Assembly: GCA_902766625.1 (NCBI GenBank)
Contig: CACXEH010000102.1
Location: 1 to 40,702, forward strand
Length of the DNA: 40,702 nt
Source: an uncultured Bacteroidales bacterium
GTDB taxonomy: Bacteria > Bacteroidota > Bacteroidia > Bacteroidales > Bacteroidaceae
Direction of reading: 5' to 3'
This document shows, in pieces, positions 17,765-25,200 of the stretch. A model generated the notes under the pieces. It was not told the DNA's origin and made no database searches. It saw nothing but the letters and a program-made list of their open reading frames with translations. The translations under genes and the position numbers were made by a program. Numbering within the stretch: the first letter of the stretch is position 1; the number at the start of each line of letters is the position of its first letter.

Positions 17765-19004
17765 AATCTTGGTATAAGAAGTCATTGTATGGGTATTTCT
17801 GCACATGCAATTGGCGCACACGCTGATATAAAACCTTGCGCATCTGTTCAATATTGGTCTTTTGCTTTGCCGAGACAAACACGCAGTCGTTATTCAACTT
17901 AGCCATCCAGGTCTCTTCCATTTCCTCTAAAGTCCAGTTCTCTCTCGTGCGCTGCGTCAAGTCATCCGCGTCTTTTTGGACATAGGTATACGCGTCTATC
18001 TTATTAAAAATAATCATGCTCGGTTTTGAGCCTGCGCCTATATCTGCCAGTGTCTTCTCCACAACCTGCAGTTGTTCTTCGAAGTCTGGATGCGAGATAT
18101 CCACCACATGCAACAACAAATCAGCCTCGCGCACCTCATCTAACGTGCTTTTAAAGGAGTCAACCAAATCCGTTGGCAGTTTGCGTATAAATCCGACAGT
18201 ATCACTAAGCAAGAACGGCAGGTTGTCGATAGTCATCTTACGCACAGTCGTATCAAGCGTTGCAAATAGTTTGTTTTCTGCAAACACGTCACTCTTTGCC
18301 AGAAGATTCATCAACGTGGATTTGCCCACGTTGGTATAGCCTACAAGTGCCACACGGATAAGCCTCCCTCTGTTCTGGCGCTGTGTTGTCTTTTGTTTGT
18401 CTATTTCTGCCAAACGTTGCTTGAGCAAGGTAATGCGGTGCAAGATAATACGCCTGTCCATTTCCAACTGTGTCTCACCCGGACCACGCAATCCCACGCT
18501 TCCCTTTCCTCCACCCGAACCGGAGCCGCCACCCTGCCGTTCCAAGTGAGTCCACAAACGTTGCAGACGAGGCAGCATATAGCGGTATTGGGCCAGTTCA
18601 ACCTGCGTCTTCGCATTAGCCGTCTGCGCCCTCATCGCAAAGATATCCAGTATCAGAGTCGTGCGGTCAAGTATTTTTACCTTTAGTTCTGCTTCAATAT
18701 TGCGTATCTGTTTGGCAGAAAGTTCGTCATCAAATATAACCATTCCGATTTCACGCTCTGCCTCTTCCTCAGCCTTGATGAAGTCTCTTATTTCTTCCAA
18801 TTTGCCTTTTCCCACATATGTCGTCTGGCTCGGCCCGTTGACCTTCTGCGTAAAACGCTTAACAGTCACAGCTCCAGCAGTATCGGCGAGGAATTCCAAT
18901 TCATCAAGATACTCTTTGGTCTTAGCCTCGTTCTGCTCTTGGGTAATCAGTCCAACAAGAATGGCAGTCTCCGCTTTTACTTCAGAAATAACGAACTCTT
19001 TCAT
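17757..19004 (-). CDS. hflX: Ribosome-associated GTPase HflX
   Basis: A 415-residue translation-factor GTPase that splits stalled or stress-inactivated ribosomes. It has the HflX N-terminal domain (residues 1-155), a Gly/Ser-rich connector GGGSGSGGGKGSVGLRGPGETQLE (158-181) and the G domain with GYTNVGKST at 222-230, DTVGF and NKID. The stop is TAG at 17757-17759. It overlaps the upstream secreted-protein gene by 4 bp and the downstream DUF4954 gene by 8 bp, so all three are tightly coupled. Confidence 0.96.
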   Translation of the reverse strand: MKEFVISEVKAETAILVGLITQEQNEAKTKEYLDELEFLADTAGAVTVKRFTQKVNGPSQTTYVGKGKLEEIRDFIKAEEEAEREIGMVIFDDELSAKQIRNIEAELKVKILDRTTLILDIFAMRAQTANAKTQVELAQYRYMLPRLQRLWTHLERQGGGSGSGGGKGSVGLRGPGETQLEMDRRIILHRITLLKQRLAEIDKQKTTQRQNRGRLIRVALVGYTNVGKSTLMNLLAKSDVFAENKLFATLDTTVRKMTIDNLPFLLSDTVGFIRKLPTDLVDSFKSTLDEVREADLLLHVVDISHPDFEEQLQVVEKTLADIGAGSKPSMIIFNKIDAYTYVQKDADDLTQRTRENWTLEEMEETWMAKLNNDCVFVSAKQKTNIEQMRKVLYQRVRQLHVQKYPYNDFLYQDYE

Positions 19005-19945
19005 TTAAACGTAATCCTGTAAAGCCTTTTCTGCACCTGAATAATCAAATTGTTCTTATCATAAAACGCGCAGTCTTCCATCTCGTGAGGAATCTCTTTC
19101 TGAAGATTAATGGCATTGCGCATAACACGGTTTTTCAAATCCCAGATGTATAGTACCGACGGATTGCTTTTACTACCGACACCCCAAGGCAGATAGAGCA
19201 GGTTGTCACGGATAAACATACCTTGAATTACAGGTTGCCAATCGGGTTTCTTGTAGTAATCTTCCATGAAATACCTTTCAAGGACATCTTCATCTCTCAA
19301 TATTACGATGCTGTCTTGCGGTCCGTTGTATGCGGGTAATCTGAATTTAACAATCTGGTGGCGGTTACCGCTTTTCTCCTTTGAATTGCTCAATCCGTAC
19401 AACATGCCATTCTCCACATCCACGCACCACTGGGTCGTGTGCAGTGTCGTTAAAGTCCGGTCATCAAAGCTGATGGTCTGCACACATTCCGACGTCATCT
19501 TGACAGGGTCCACATGTTCAACAAAAAGGACTTGCTGCATACCCTTGCCATAGTTGCTTGCGTTGCAACGAGTAACGTATACCAACGGCAGTTTATCTCC
19601 CTTGTTCAGAAACTGCTTACTGAAGCTCGCCACGTTTGCATGGTTGGCCGTTTTCGGCTGGTCGTCAAAGGAGCCTAACTTGAAACGTCCTATCTTTTTG
19701 ATTGTCTTGCCGTTCGTCTTATACATTGTCGCCATACCGCAATGCTGCAGGCTTAAAAGGTATTTTTTATAAATCTCCATACCCTGAAAGCTGGACTTGA
19801 AACTCGTATCCAGATAACCTATTTGCGTCACCTTTAATGTATTGGTCTTACCTATGGGTAAACCTTCATACGTTACAGTCTGCTGGGCGAACACCACAAC
19901 CGGCAGAAGCAGAAAAATAAAGAGTAGTCTGTTCATTCTTATCAT
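19001..19945 (-). CDS. Secreted protein of unknown function in the hflX operon
   Basis: A 314-residue protein with a cleavable signal (MIRMNRLLFIFLLLPVVVFAQQ; the Met at position 4 could also start). The mature protein has a repeating pattern of short beta-strands with Asp/Asn turns, for example LYGLSNSKE, LLYLPWGVG, VLYIWDLKN and LIIQVQKRLYRITFK, which suggests a beta-propeller-like fold. No enzyme motif is visible. It directly abuts the coiled-coil lipoprotein gene (next base) and overlaps hflX by 4 bp (19001-19004). I do not recognise a named family. Confidence 0.75.
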   Translation of the reverse strand: MIRMNRLLFIFLLLPVVVFAQQTVTYEGLPIGKTNTLKVTQIGYLDTSFKSSFQGMEIYKKYLLSLQHCGMATMYKTNGKTIKKIGRFKLGSFDDQPKTANHANVASFSKQFLNKGDKLPLVYVTRCNASNYGKGMQQVLFVEHVDPVKMTSECVQTISFDDRTLTTLHTTQWCVDVENGMLYGLSNSKEKSGNRHQIVKFRLPAYNGPQDSIVILRDEDVLERYFMEDYYKKPDWQPVIQGMFIRDNLLYLPWGVGSKSNPSVLYIWDLKNRVMRNAINLQKEIPHEMEDCAFYDKNNLIIQVQKRLYRITFK

Positions 19946-20797
19946 TTATTTAACTTGGATAACTAAATACTTACTGACACTCCAGAAAACATCCGGATTT
20001 TTGATATATAGCGTATATTGTTTTTGTGCATCACGTTCCAAAACATACGAGTCTGCCGGATGTGAAGTCAGCAGAGAAGCACTCTTGGAATAGAGTTTAA
20101 TTGATTTCACCACACGGGTGTCTATTTTCGTAAAATAGTCTTTGTTGAAGTCAGAATCCCTCAGTACCTGGCTGCTCTTTACGATACCCTGTTCTTTCAG
20201 TTCCTTCTTCGTGCCGAACACATACCATGCAGTGTGCAATTCTCTGTCCTGACGGTTTACCGACTGCGTTTTCTGTTCGTTGGATGCAGTAAGTTCTGCC
20301 ACGTTTGTATTCAAGTCCTTAATCGTCTTGGTTTGCTCTTCAATTTGTATGTCTTTGGCCTTCAGCTGCGCTTCCAATTCTTGAATCTGCTTTTCTTTTT
20401 CTTCCATCTGACGGGACAATTCATCTATTGTCGATTTGAGTTTGTCTGCATTGATGGAGCTTGTCTTTAATTGCTGCTGCAAGCGTGCTATGCGCTCTCT
20501 ATTGAGTTGCATAGTGCGTTGGATGAATGTAATATTCTCCATGATGTCTTCTTTTGCCATCTTTTCGGAACCGGGCGCACTCAGGTTGACCCGACCTTGA
20601 GCCAGGTTAATCTCGCGGAACCCCTCTTGGATATCATTAAAAGTTCCCATGATATCGTTGAGTTCAGCATCCTTTTGGTTGATGACTTGCATCAGGGAGT
20701 CACGTACAACATCTGCACGTTTCTCCTGCTGTTTCAGTCCGTCGGTGCATGCAGTCACTGCTATTACACTTATTAATATCAAAACAATTTTCTTCAT
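19946..20797 (-). CDS. Coiled-coil lipoprotein
   Basis: The frame opens at 20818, but the Met seven codons in (20797) gives a clean lipoprotein signal MKKIVLILISVIAVTAC with Cys17 lipidated, so 283 residues is preferred. Residues about 75-190 are rich in Glu, Lys, Gln and Leu with heptad spacing (INADKLKSTIDELSRQ and what follows), a long coiled coil. A short globular C-terminal part includes WYVFGTKKELKEQGIV and VLERDAQKQYTLYIKNPDVFW. Proteins of this layout are common unnamed envelope lipoproteins in Bacteroidales; a scaffold or envelope-spacing role is a guess. It lies between rsmI and the secreted unknown gene in one transcription unit. Confidence 0.82.
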   Translation of the reverse strand: MKKIVLILISVIAVTACTDGLKQQEKRADVVRDSLMQVINQKDAELNDIMGTFNDIQEGFREINLAQGRVNLSAPGSEKMAKEDIMENITFIQRTMQLNRERIARLQQQLKTSSINADKLKSTIDELSRQMEEKEKQIQELEAQLKAKDIQIEEQTKTIKDLNTNVAELTASNEQKTQSVNRQDRELHTAWYVFGTKKELKEQGIVKSSQVLRDSDFNKDYFTKIDTRVVKSIKLYSKSASLLTSHPADSYVLERDAQKQYTLYIKNPDVFWSVSKYLVIQVK

Positions 20798-20850
20798 CTT
20801 TCGCAATATTTTTTTCATATCCTTTATCTCTGTATTTGTAACCTCTGAAT

Positions 20851-21522
20851 TTATTTTTCCGGCTTACCTGCCAGAACAATAACAAATTCTCCGCGCGGCT
20901 CATGTGCCGTAAAGTGAGCAATGGCTTCCGCCAGCGTACCCCTTACACACTCTTCGTGTATTTTGGAGATTTCACGACATACCGCCACGTGTCTGTCCGT
21001 ACCCATAACCTCTGCCAGCTGTGTCAGCGCTTTCACGATGCGATATGGCGACTCATAGAAAGCCATCGTCCGCGTCTCTTCACTTAGGGCGGCTATGCGC
21101 GATATCCGTCCTTTTTTCTGCGGCAGGAAACCTTCAAACACGAACCTGTCGCAAGGTATGCCCGACGCGACCAACGCCGGTATGACAGCCGTAGCACCCG
21201 GCAGGCACTGCACGTCTATACCCAGTCTGACACATTCCCTCACAATGAGGAAACCCGGGTCACTGATACCCGGCGTCCCCGCGTCGCTTATCAGCGCTAC
21301 CGTCTCGCCACCGCGCAAGCGGTTGGCTACACTTTCCAATTTGCCATGCTCATTATATTTATGATATGATTCCAACTGATTATGGATATCATAGTGGTTG
21401 AGCAGCACTCTGGATGTCCTGGTGTCTTCCGCCAGGATTAAATCAGCCTCCTTGAGCACTCTCAGTGCCCGGAGGGTAATATCTTCCAGATTTCCAACCG
21501 GAGTGGGTACAATATATAACAT
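20851..21522 (-). CDS. rsmI: 16S rRNA (cytidine-1402-2'-O)-methyltransferase
   Basis: A 223-residue SAM-dependent tetrapyrrole-methylase-fold enzyme that 2'-O-methylates C1402 in the decoding centre. The family opening MLYIVPTPVGNLEDITLRALRVL fixes the start at 21522. SDAGTPGISDPG and the downstream PGATAVIPALVASG are signature blocks. It heads the minus-strand run that includes hflX. The TAACTTTG promoter element ends only 7 bp before the ATG, so the transcript may be nearly leaderless. Confidence 0.96.
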   Translation of the reverse strand: MLYIVPTPVGNLEDITLRALRVLKEADLILAEDTRTSRVLLNHYDIHNQLESYHKYNEHGKLESVANRLRGGETVALISDAGTPGISDPGFLIVRECVRLGIDVQCLPGATAVIPALVASGIPCDRFVFEGFLPQKKGRISRIAALSEETRTMAFYESPYRIVKALTQLAEVMGTDRHVAVCREISKIHEECVRGTLAEAIAHFTAHEPRGEFVIVLAGKPEK

Positions 21523-21529
21523 AAGTACG

Positions 21530-21537
21530 CAAAGTTA
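21530..21537 (-). promoter_or_regulatory. Bacteroidetes -7 element (TAACTTTG, minus strand) before rsmI
   Basis: TAACTTTG on the minus strand ends 7 bp before the rsmI ATG. If used, transcription would begin within a few bases of the start codon. Confidence 0.5.
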
Positions 21538-21574
21538 CGAATAAATATTGACCTGTTAAAATCAATGCCTACAT

Positions 21575-21605
21575 TTCGTCAAACTACAATATTTTATTAC
21601 CTTTG
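21575..21605 (+). promoter_or_regulatory. Promoter of the AI-2E-family gene
   Basis: TACCTTTG at 21598-21605 with a TTCG at 21575-21578, 19 bp upstream, a near match to TTTG-N19-TAnnTTTG. It is divergent from the rsmI promoter and 29 bp before the ATG at 21635. Confidence 0.6.
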
Positions 21606-21634
21606 CCGAAACTAAATGCTATACGTTTTTTTGT

Positions 21635-22741
21635 ATGTTAGAGAAAGAAATAACATTTGATCGTTTTGTGCGCGGTCTTCTCGTCTTACTTGGAATAGGA
21701 CTTGCCATTGCCGTCATCAGTTATCTTAACAAGGTTCTTGTGCCTTTTTTCGTTGCATGGTTTTTAGCATACCTGCTGTTTCCCGTCGTAAAGTTTTTTC
21801 AGGACAAACTGCATTTTCACTACCGCATTCTGGCAATTGTCGCAACCCTTGTCGTCATCACCGGACTCGTCTACGGACTGGTTGCTGTCTGCATGCCTTC
21901 CGTCAATCACGAAATTGAACAGTTTAAGGAAGTAGTCACACGATTTGTCAAGAATGGTGCCGCCGACAACGAAAGCATACCCCAGCAAGTGCAGCAATTT
22001 GTCGAGAAAAACGCTCACAAACTACAACTGGAACAGTACCTGAACCAAGAAAACATCATCAAGGCAGTCAAAGAGGTCGCACCGAGAATATGGAATGTCA
22101 TTTACCAGACGGCCAACATCATACTGACCATCATCGGGTCTTTGATAGGATTACTCTATTTCTTTTTCATCCTGGTGGATTACGAGAAACTGTACAACGG
22201 CTTCATCCAGGCCATACCAGACAAGCAACGCGGATTTGTCGCCAGCCTGCTGGGCGATTTGAGTAAAGGCATGAACAGCTACTTCCGCGGGCAAGCCCTG
22301 ATAAGCCTCTGCGTCGGTATCCTCTTCTGCATCGGATTCATGATTATCGGTCTGCCGTTGGCTATTCCTCTCGGCATCGCCATAGGCATAATGAGCCTTG
22401 TACCCTACCTGCACGCTTTGGGACTTATCCCAGCCGTCTTGCTGAGCCTGATGAAAGCAGTGGATACCGGTGGAAACTTCTGGCTGATACTAACCATGAC
22501 ATTGGCAGTCTTCCTCATCGTGCAAGCCATTCAGGATCTTGTACTCACACCAAAGATAATGGGCAAGGCCATGTCGCTGCCACCCTTCCTCATTCTGCTC
22601 TCATTGTCTATCTGGGGCTATCTCTTAGGAATTATCGGCATGATTGTCGCCTTGCCAATAACCACGTTAATCATCTCATATTACAAGCGTTATGTGGTAA
22701 AAGAAATAAAAAAAGAAACAACTGACATAAAAAAAGATTAA
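21635..22741 (+). CDS. AI-2E / PerM-family inner-membrane protein
   Basis: A 368-residue polytopic membrane protein of the AI-2E transporter (PerM/YdiK/TqsA) family. Two N-terminal membrane segments (about 17-50) and another near 62-90 are followed by a soluble amphipathic region (about 92-150). The C-terminal half contains further membrane segments and the family phrase FFILVDYEKLYNGF, then FRGQALISLCVGILFCIGFMIIGLPLAIPLGI. Family members range from quorum-signal exporters to putative Na+/H+ antiporters, so the substrate is not assigned. The gene is probably monocistronic, and tRNA-Lys follows behind its own promoter. Confidence 0.9.
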   Translation: MLEKEITFDRFVRGLLVLLGIGLAIAVISYLNKVLVPFFVAWFLAYLLFPVVKFFQDKLHFHYRILAIVATLVVITGLVYGLVAVCMPSVNHEIEQFKEVVTRFVKNGAADNESIPQQVQQFVEKNAHKLQLEQYLNQENIIKAVKEVAPRIWNVIYQTANIILTIIGSLIGLLYFFFILVDYEKLYNGFIQAIPDKQRGFVASLLGDLSKGMNSYFRGQALISLCVGILFCIGFMIIGLPLAIPLGIAIGIMSLVPYLHALGLIPAVLLSLMKAVDTGGNFWLILTMTLAVFLIVQAIQDLVLTPKIMGKAMSLPPFLILLSLSIWGYLLGIIGMIVALPITTLIISYYKRYVVKEIKKETTDIKKD

Positions 22742-22747
22742 AAATTA

Positions 22748-22779
22748 TTTGGGTTATTTAATCAAAAGCAGTACTTTTG
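22748..22779 (+). promoter_or_regulatory. Promoter of tRNA-Lys
   Basis: TTTG at 22748-22751, a 20-bp spacer and TACTTTTG at 22772-22779, close to the phylum consensus. The tRNA begins 25 bp after the -7 element, leaving a short 5' leader for RNase P. Confidence 0.75.
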
Positions 22780-22804
22780 TACCCGCAAACGAAAAAACAA
22801 GGTC

Positions 22805-22877
22805 GATCCGCTAGCTCAGCTGGTAGAGCACAACACTTTTAATGTTGGGGTCTTGGGTTCGAGCCCCAAGCGGATCA
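22805..22877 (+). tRNA. tRNA-Lys (anticodon UUU)
   Basis: A 73-nt cloverleaf can be folded by eye. The acceptor arm GATCCGC pairs with GCGGATC and leaves discriminator A. The D arm is AGCTC/GAGC with the AGCTGGTA loop. The anticodon stem CAACA/TGTTG encloses CTTTTAA with anticodon TTT. The T arm TTGGG/CCCAA encloses TTCGAGC. CCA is not encoded. Confidence 0.97.
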
Positions 22878-22884
22878 CTTGAAG

Positions 22885-22916
22885 AAGGAACTCTCATGAG
22901 TTCCTTTATTTTTTTC
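22885..22916 (+). terminator. Intrinsic terminator after tRNA-Lys
   Basis: A perfect 9-bp stem AAGGAACTC / GAGTTCCTT with loop TCAT, then a T-rich tract. It starts 8 bp past the tRNA, and the prophage relic begins right behind it. Confidence 0.9.
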
Positions 22917-22929
22917 TGCAAACTTTTAA

Positions 22930-23523
22930 CCCATAACGCTTTGCGATAAGCATCCTTCGGCGCGCGGATGGCGCATGAAGCTCACGCTGCCCGTCGATGA
23001 TCCATTCTGGAACGAGCATCATCCTGGCGACCGCTGGAACTGCAAATGCTCTCTGGAGGCTACCGATGAGCCTGTAGTGCGTCCCGCTGACTTGGAGCCT
23101 ACACATCCACAACGCGGACTTGAAAACAATCCGGGCAAAGACGGACATACGTTCTCTGACAAACACCCGTATTTCCCCAGCGATTGCAACCGTTGTTTCG
23201 CTAACCGAGGATTGAAGAATAAACTCAAAGGTTTATTCCTAAATCAAGAGAAGAATTGCTATAGTTGCCCTCTCATCGATAACAAGATGAAGAAAGCAGC
23301 AGATAAAGTAAATTGGCTCTTCAACATCAGAAAGAAGCGAGCCATCAAGCAGGCTCAGCAGCTCGCCAACGAGCAACGCCGCAAGTTCTTAGTGCTCAAC
23401 TTCAAGGGCAAACCAACTGTCGTTTCCATGAAGCAGATTAAGTTCTGGATAAGCACCAAGCAGGTGAACAAAGATGCTGACTACTTCCGCGAAATGGCAC
23501 TCTTCACAGCCATGCCTAAGTAA
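22930..23523 (+). pseudogene. Truncated Mu-like phage head-morphogenesis (minor head, MuF-type) protein
   Basis: The ATG-started frame is 22975-23523 (182 aa), but the frame is open from 22930 and the family-like sequence begins before that ATG (DKHPSARGWRMKLTLPVDDPFW), so this is the C-terminal remainder of a longer gene. LPVDDPFWNEHHPGDRWNCKC is the typical C-terminal motif of Mu-like phage minor head proteins (x-DPFW-x-PP-xW-C-C). The following PTHPQRGLENNPGKDG and SDKHPYFPSDC are typical of Bacteroidetes Mu-like phages. A distal part with two CxxC pairs (CNRC, CYSC), a basic helix and VLNFKGKPTVVSMKQIKFWI may be an appended toxin-like or zinc domain. No other head gene survives upstream; the tRNA terminator abuts it. 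Confidence 0.75.
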
Positions 23524-23670
23524 TGCCTATGGATGCCAGGAACATAGAAAAACTGGTTATGAAAGCCAAAGATGACATCATCAAGGAAGTCCACGACCGA
23601 CTGCCTCGAAAGGTCGGGGTGGTGGCAGTAAACCACTTCAAGCAGAACTTCCGGGATGGGGTCGAGGATC
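23523..23670 (+). pseudogene. Fragment of a phage virion-morphogenesis (Mu gpG-like) protein
   Basis: Starting MPMDARNIEKLVMKAKDDII and reaching VVAVNHFKQNFRDG, this resembles the first ~50 residues of Mu-like gpG/virion morphogenesis proteins, in which AVNHFKxxFxxxGF is the conserved opening. Beyond about 23665 the resemblance stops. The open frame to 23885 only reads through a hairpin-like sequence and repeat copy B, so the rest of the gene is lost. The start overlaps the end of the head-protein fragment, keeping the phage gene order. Together the two fragments are a decayed prophage relic. Confidence 0.65.
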
Positions 23671-23681
23671 CTTTGCCGTAT

Positions 23682-23706
23682 GCCGATACTATCGGCTGTT
23701 TTTCTC
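23682..23706 (+). terminator. Possible intrinsic terminator at the edge of the prophage relic
   Basis: GCCGATA at 23682-23688 and TATCGGC at 23690-23696 form a perfect inverted repeat (a 5-bp stem with a 5-nt loop is the practical form), followed by TGTTTTTCT. It could stop plus-strand transcription. It may also be part of the outer tail of repeat copy B. Confidence 0.4.
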
Positions 23707-23714
23707 CGGCATCT

Positions 23715-23798
23715 TTTCCGTTCCAAAGGATGGAATGTAAATTCCATTGGGCAGAATATAAGTTCCACGGGATGGAACATACATTCCATCCCGTGGAA
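23715..23798 (-). repeat. Dispersed 4 x 21-bp palindromic repeat, copy B
   Basis: Read on the minus strand from 23798, four 21-bp units follow the TTC-N9-GAA plan; unit 4 ends GGAACGGAAA and is followed by a tail with CCGGAGAAAAA. The orientation is opposite to copies A and C. It lies between the gpG-like fragment and the 3' end of the convergent ABC permease gene (80 bp away). Confidence 0.92.
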
Positions 23799-23877
23799 CT
23801 GAAAACTTACAGCGACATTACCGCGCAATATTCCGCAGTAAAGGACGTTTTATCACAGGAGAGACACCCTCCAGCGT

Positions 23878-25179
23878 TTACTTGAATCTAATCCATCTTG
23901 CCATTTCCTTGAATGACGGCTTCTTGCCATACATCAAAATGCCGACACGGTAAATCTTCGCACTCAGCCATATCACGAGAATGGCTGTGGCATAAAGCAG
24001 CACCAAGGAAAGGATAAGTTGCCATACAGGCACGCTGAAAGGCAGACGCACCATCATGACGATGGGTGATGTCAGCGGGAAATAAGAGCACCACAGTGCC
24101 AAGGGACCGTCAGGATTCTCAATGCTGAACATGCCGGCATACAGTGCGAAAATCATGAGGATAACAATGGGCATCATAAACTGCGACGAGTCGGCCTGCT
24201 CGTTGATGGACGCACCTATCGCCGCAAAGAATGAGGCATACAGCAGATAACCGCCAATGAAATACAAGACGAACATAATGCTTATCTGCAACAGATTCAT
24301 ACCTTGAATAATCTGCAGGAACTCAGGCGTCTGCGCGTCGGGGATAGTCACGCCCTGCACACCTCCGGCCATAGCAGCAGCCTGAGACGGGTCGATATCG
24401 GATGACAATACGCCGGAAAGAGCCACCATGCCTATGGCTATCAATACACCCCATATAAGAAATTGGAACAAGCCGACGAGAGCCACGCCGATAATCTTTC
24501 CCATCATCATCTGGAACGGTTTGACGGAAGAGACCATAATCTCCATGATGCGATTGGTCTTTTCCTCCATCACGCCCTGCATGACCATACTGCCATAGGA
24601 CAAGACAAACATATAAATAAGCAGGGTAAACAACATGCCGACTAGTCCGGCTATCTTGAAATCTGACATTTTCTCACCGCCGTCATCGGTCCACTTGACT
24701 GTGCGAACTTCATAGCGGACATCGCTCTCGGCTATAATCCTGTCAATATCAGGAATGCCATACGATGCCATGCGCTCATTGCGGATATTGTCGCGGACGA
24801 CGCTGTTGAAATAGCGGGTTATCTCCACAGGAACTTCCTTACGGGAATAGATAGTGGCACCCAATGAGTCCTGTGACAAATCTTTGCTGATGACTATAAC
24901 TGCCGTATAAGGACTGTCTTCGCTGCGGAGTTCCTCAGCGAATTTTTTCTCCGGCATGAAATGTATTTTGCCGGTGTCCTTCAGGAGCGGCGCATATTTG
25001 CCCGTGTGGTCTATCAGGGCAACGTTGAATTTCTCATCGTTATCCATTGTGGACAACAGGACGGGAACGGTTATGACACCGACAAACAAGATTGGCATCA
25101 ATATGGTCAGTAAAATAAATGACTTCTTACGGACGCGTGTCATAAACTCACGCTCAATAACGATAAATATTTTGTTCAT
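23878..25179 (-). CDS. ABC-2 type transporter permease (NatB-like)
   Basis: A 433-residue inner-membrane protein. An N-terminal membrane segment (about 20-42, FILLTILMPILFVGVITVPVLL) is followed by a large extracytoplasmic domain (about 45-175) and a cluster of five or six membrane segments in the C-terminal half, the layout of NatB/YhaP-like ABC-2 permeases. The stretch MVMQGVMEEKTNRIMEIMVSSVKPFQMMMGKI is the typical coupling helix region. It pairs with the ATPase gene 21 bp upstream. Related systems export sodium, antibiotics or peptides, and the substrate is unknown here. It is the last gene of the murF run. Confidence 0.92.
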   Translation of the reverse strand: MNKIFIVIEREFMTRVRKKSFILLTILMPILFVGVITVPVLLSTMDNDEKFNVALIDHTGKYAPLLKDTGKIHFMPEKKFAEELRSEDSPYTAVIVISKDLSQDSLGATIYSRKEVPVEITRYFNSVVRDNIRNERMASYGIPDIDRIIAESDVRYEVRTVKWTDDGGEKMSDFKIAGLVGMLFTLLIYMFVLSYGSMVMQGVMEEKTNRIMEIMVSSVKPFQMMMGKIIGVALVGLFQFLIWGVLIAIGMVALSGVLSSDIDPSQAAAMAGGVQGVTIPDAQTPEFLQIIQGMNLLQISIMFVLYFIGGYLLYASFFAAIGASINEQADSSQFMMPIVILMIFALYAGMFSIENPDGPLALWCSYFPLTSPIVMMVRLPFSVPVWQLILSLVLLYATAILVIWLSAKIYRVGILMYGKKPSFKEMARWIRFK

Positions 25180-25200
25180 AGCCGTACTCTACCTTTAGGG

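Noticed and set aside
17765-17878. N-terminal extension of the DUF4954 protein
   Set aside because: The extra 38 codons lie wholly within hflX and have a Cys/Arg-rich, non-family composition.
22805-22877. tRNA-Lys as the attachment site of the prophage remnant
   Set aside because: No duplicated tRNA 3' end is visible beyond the relic, and Mu-like phages insert by transposition, not at tRNA genes.
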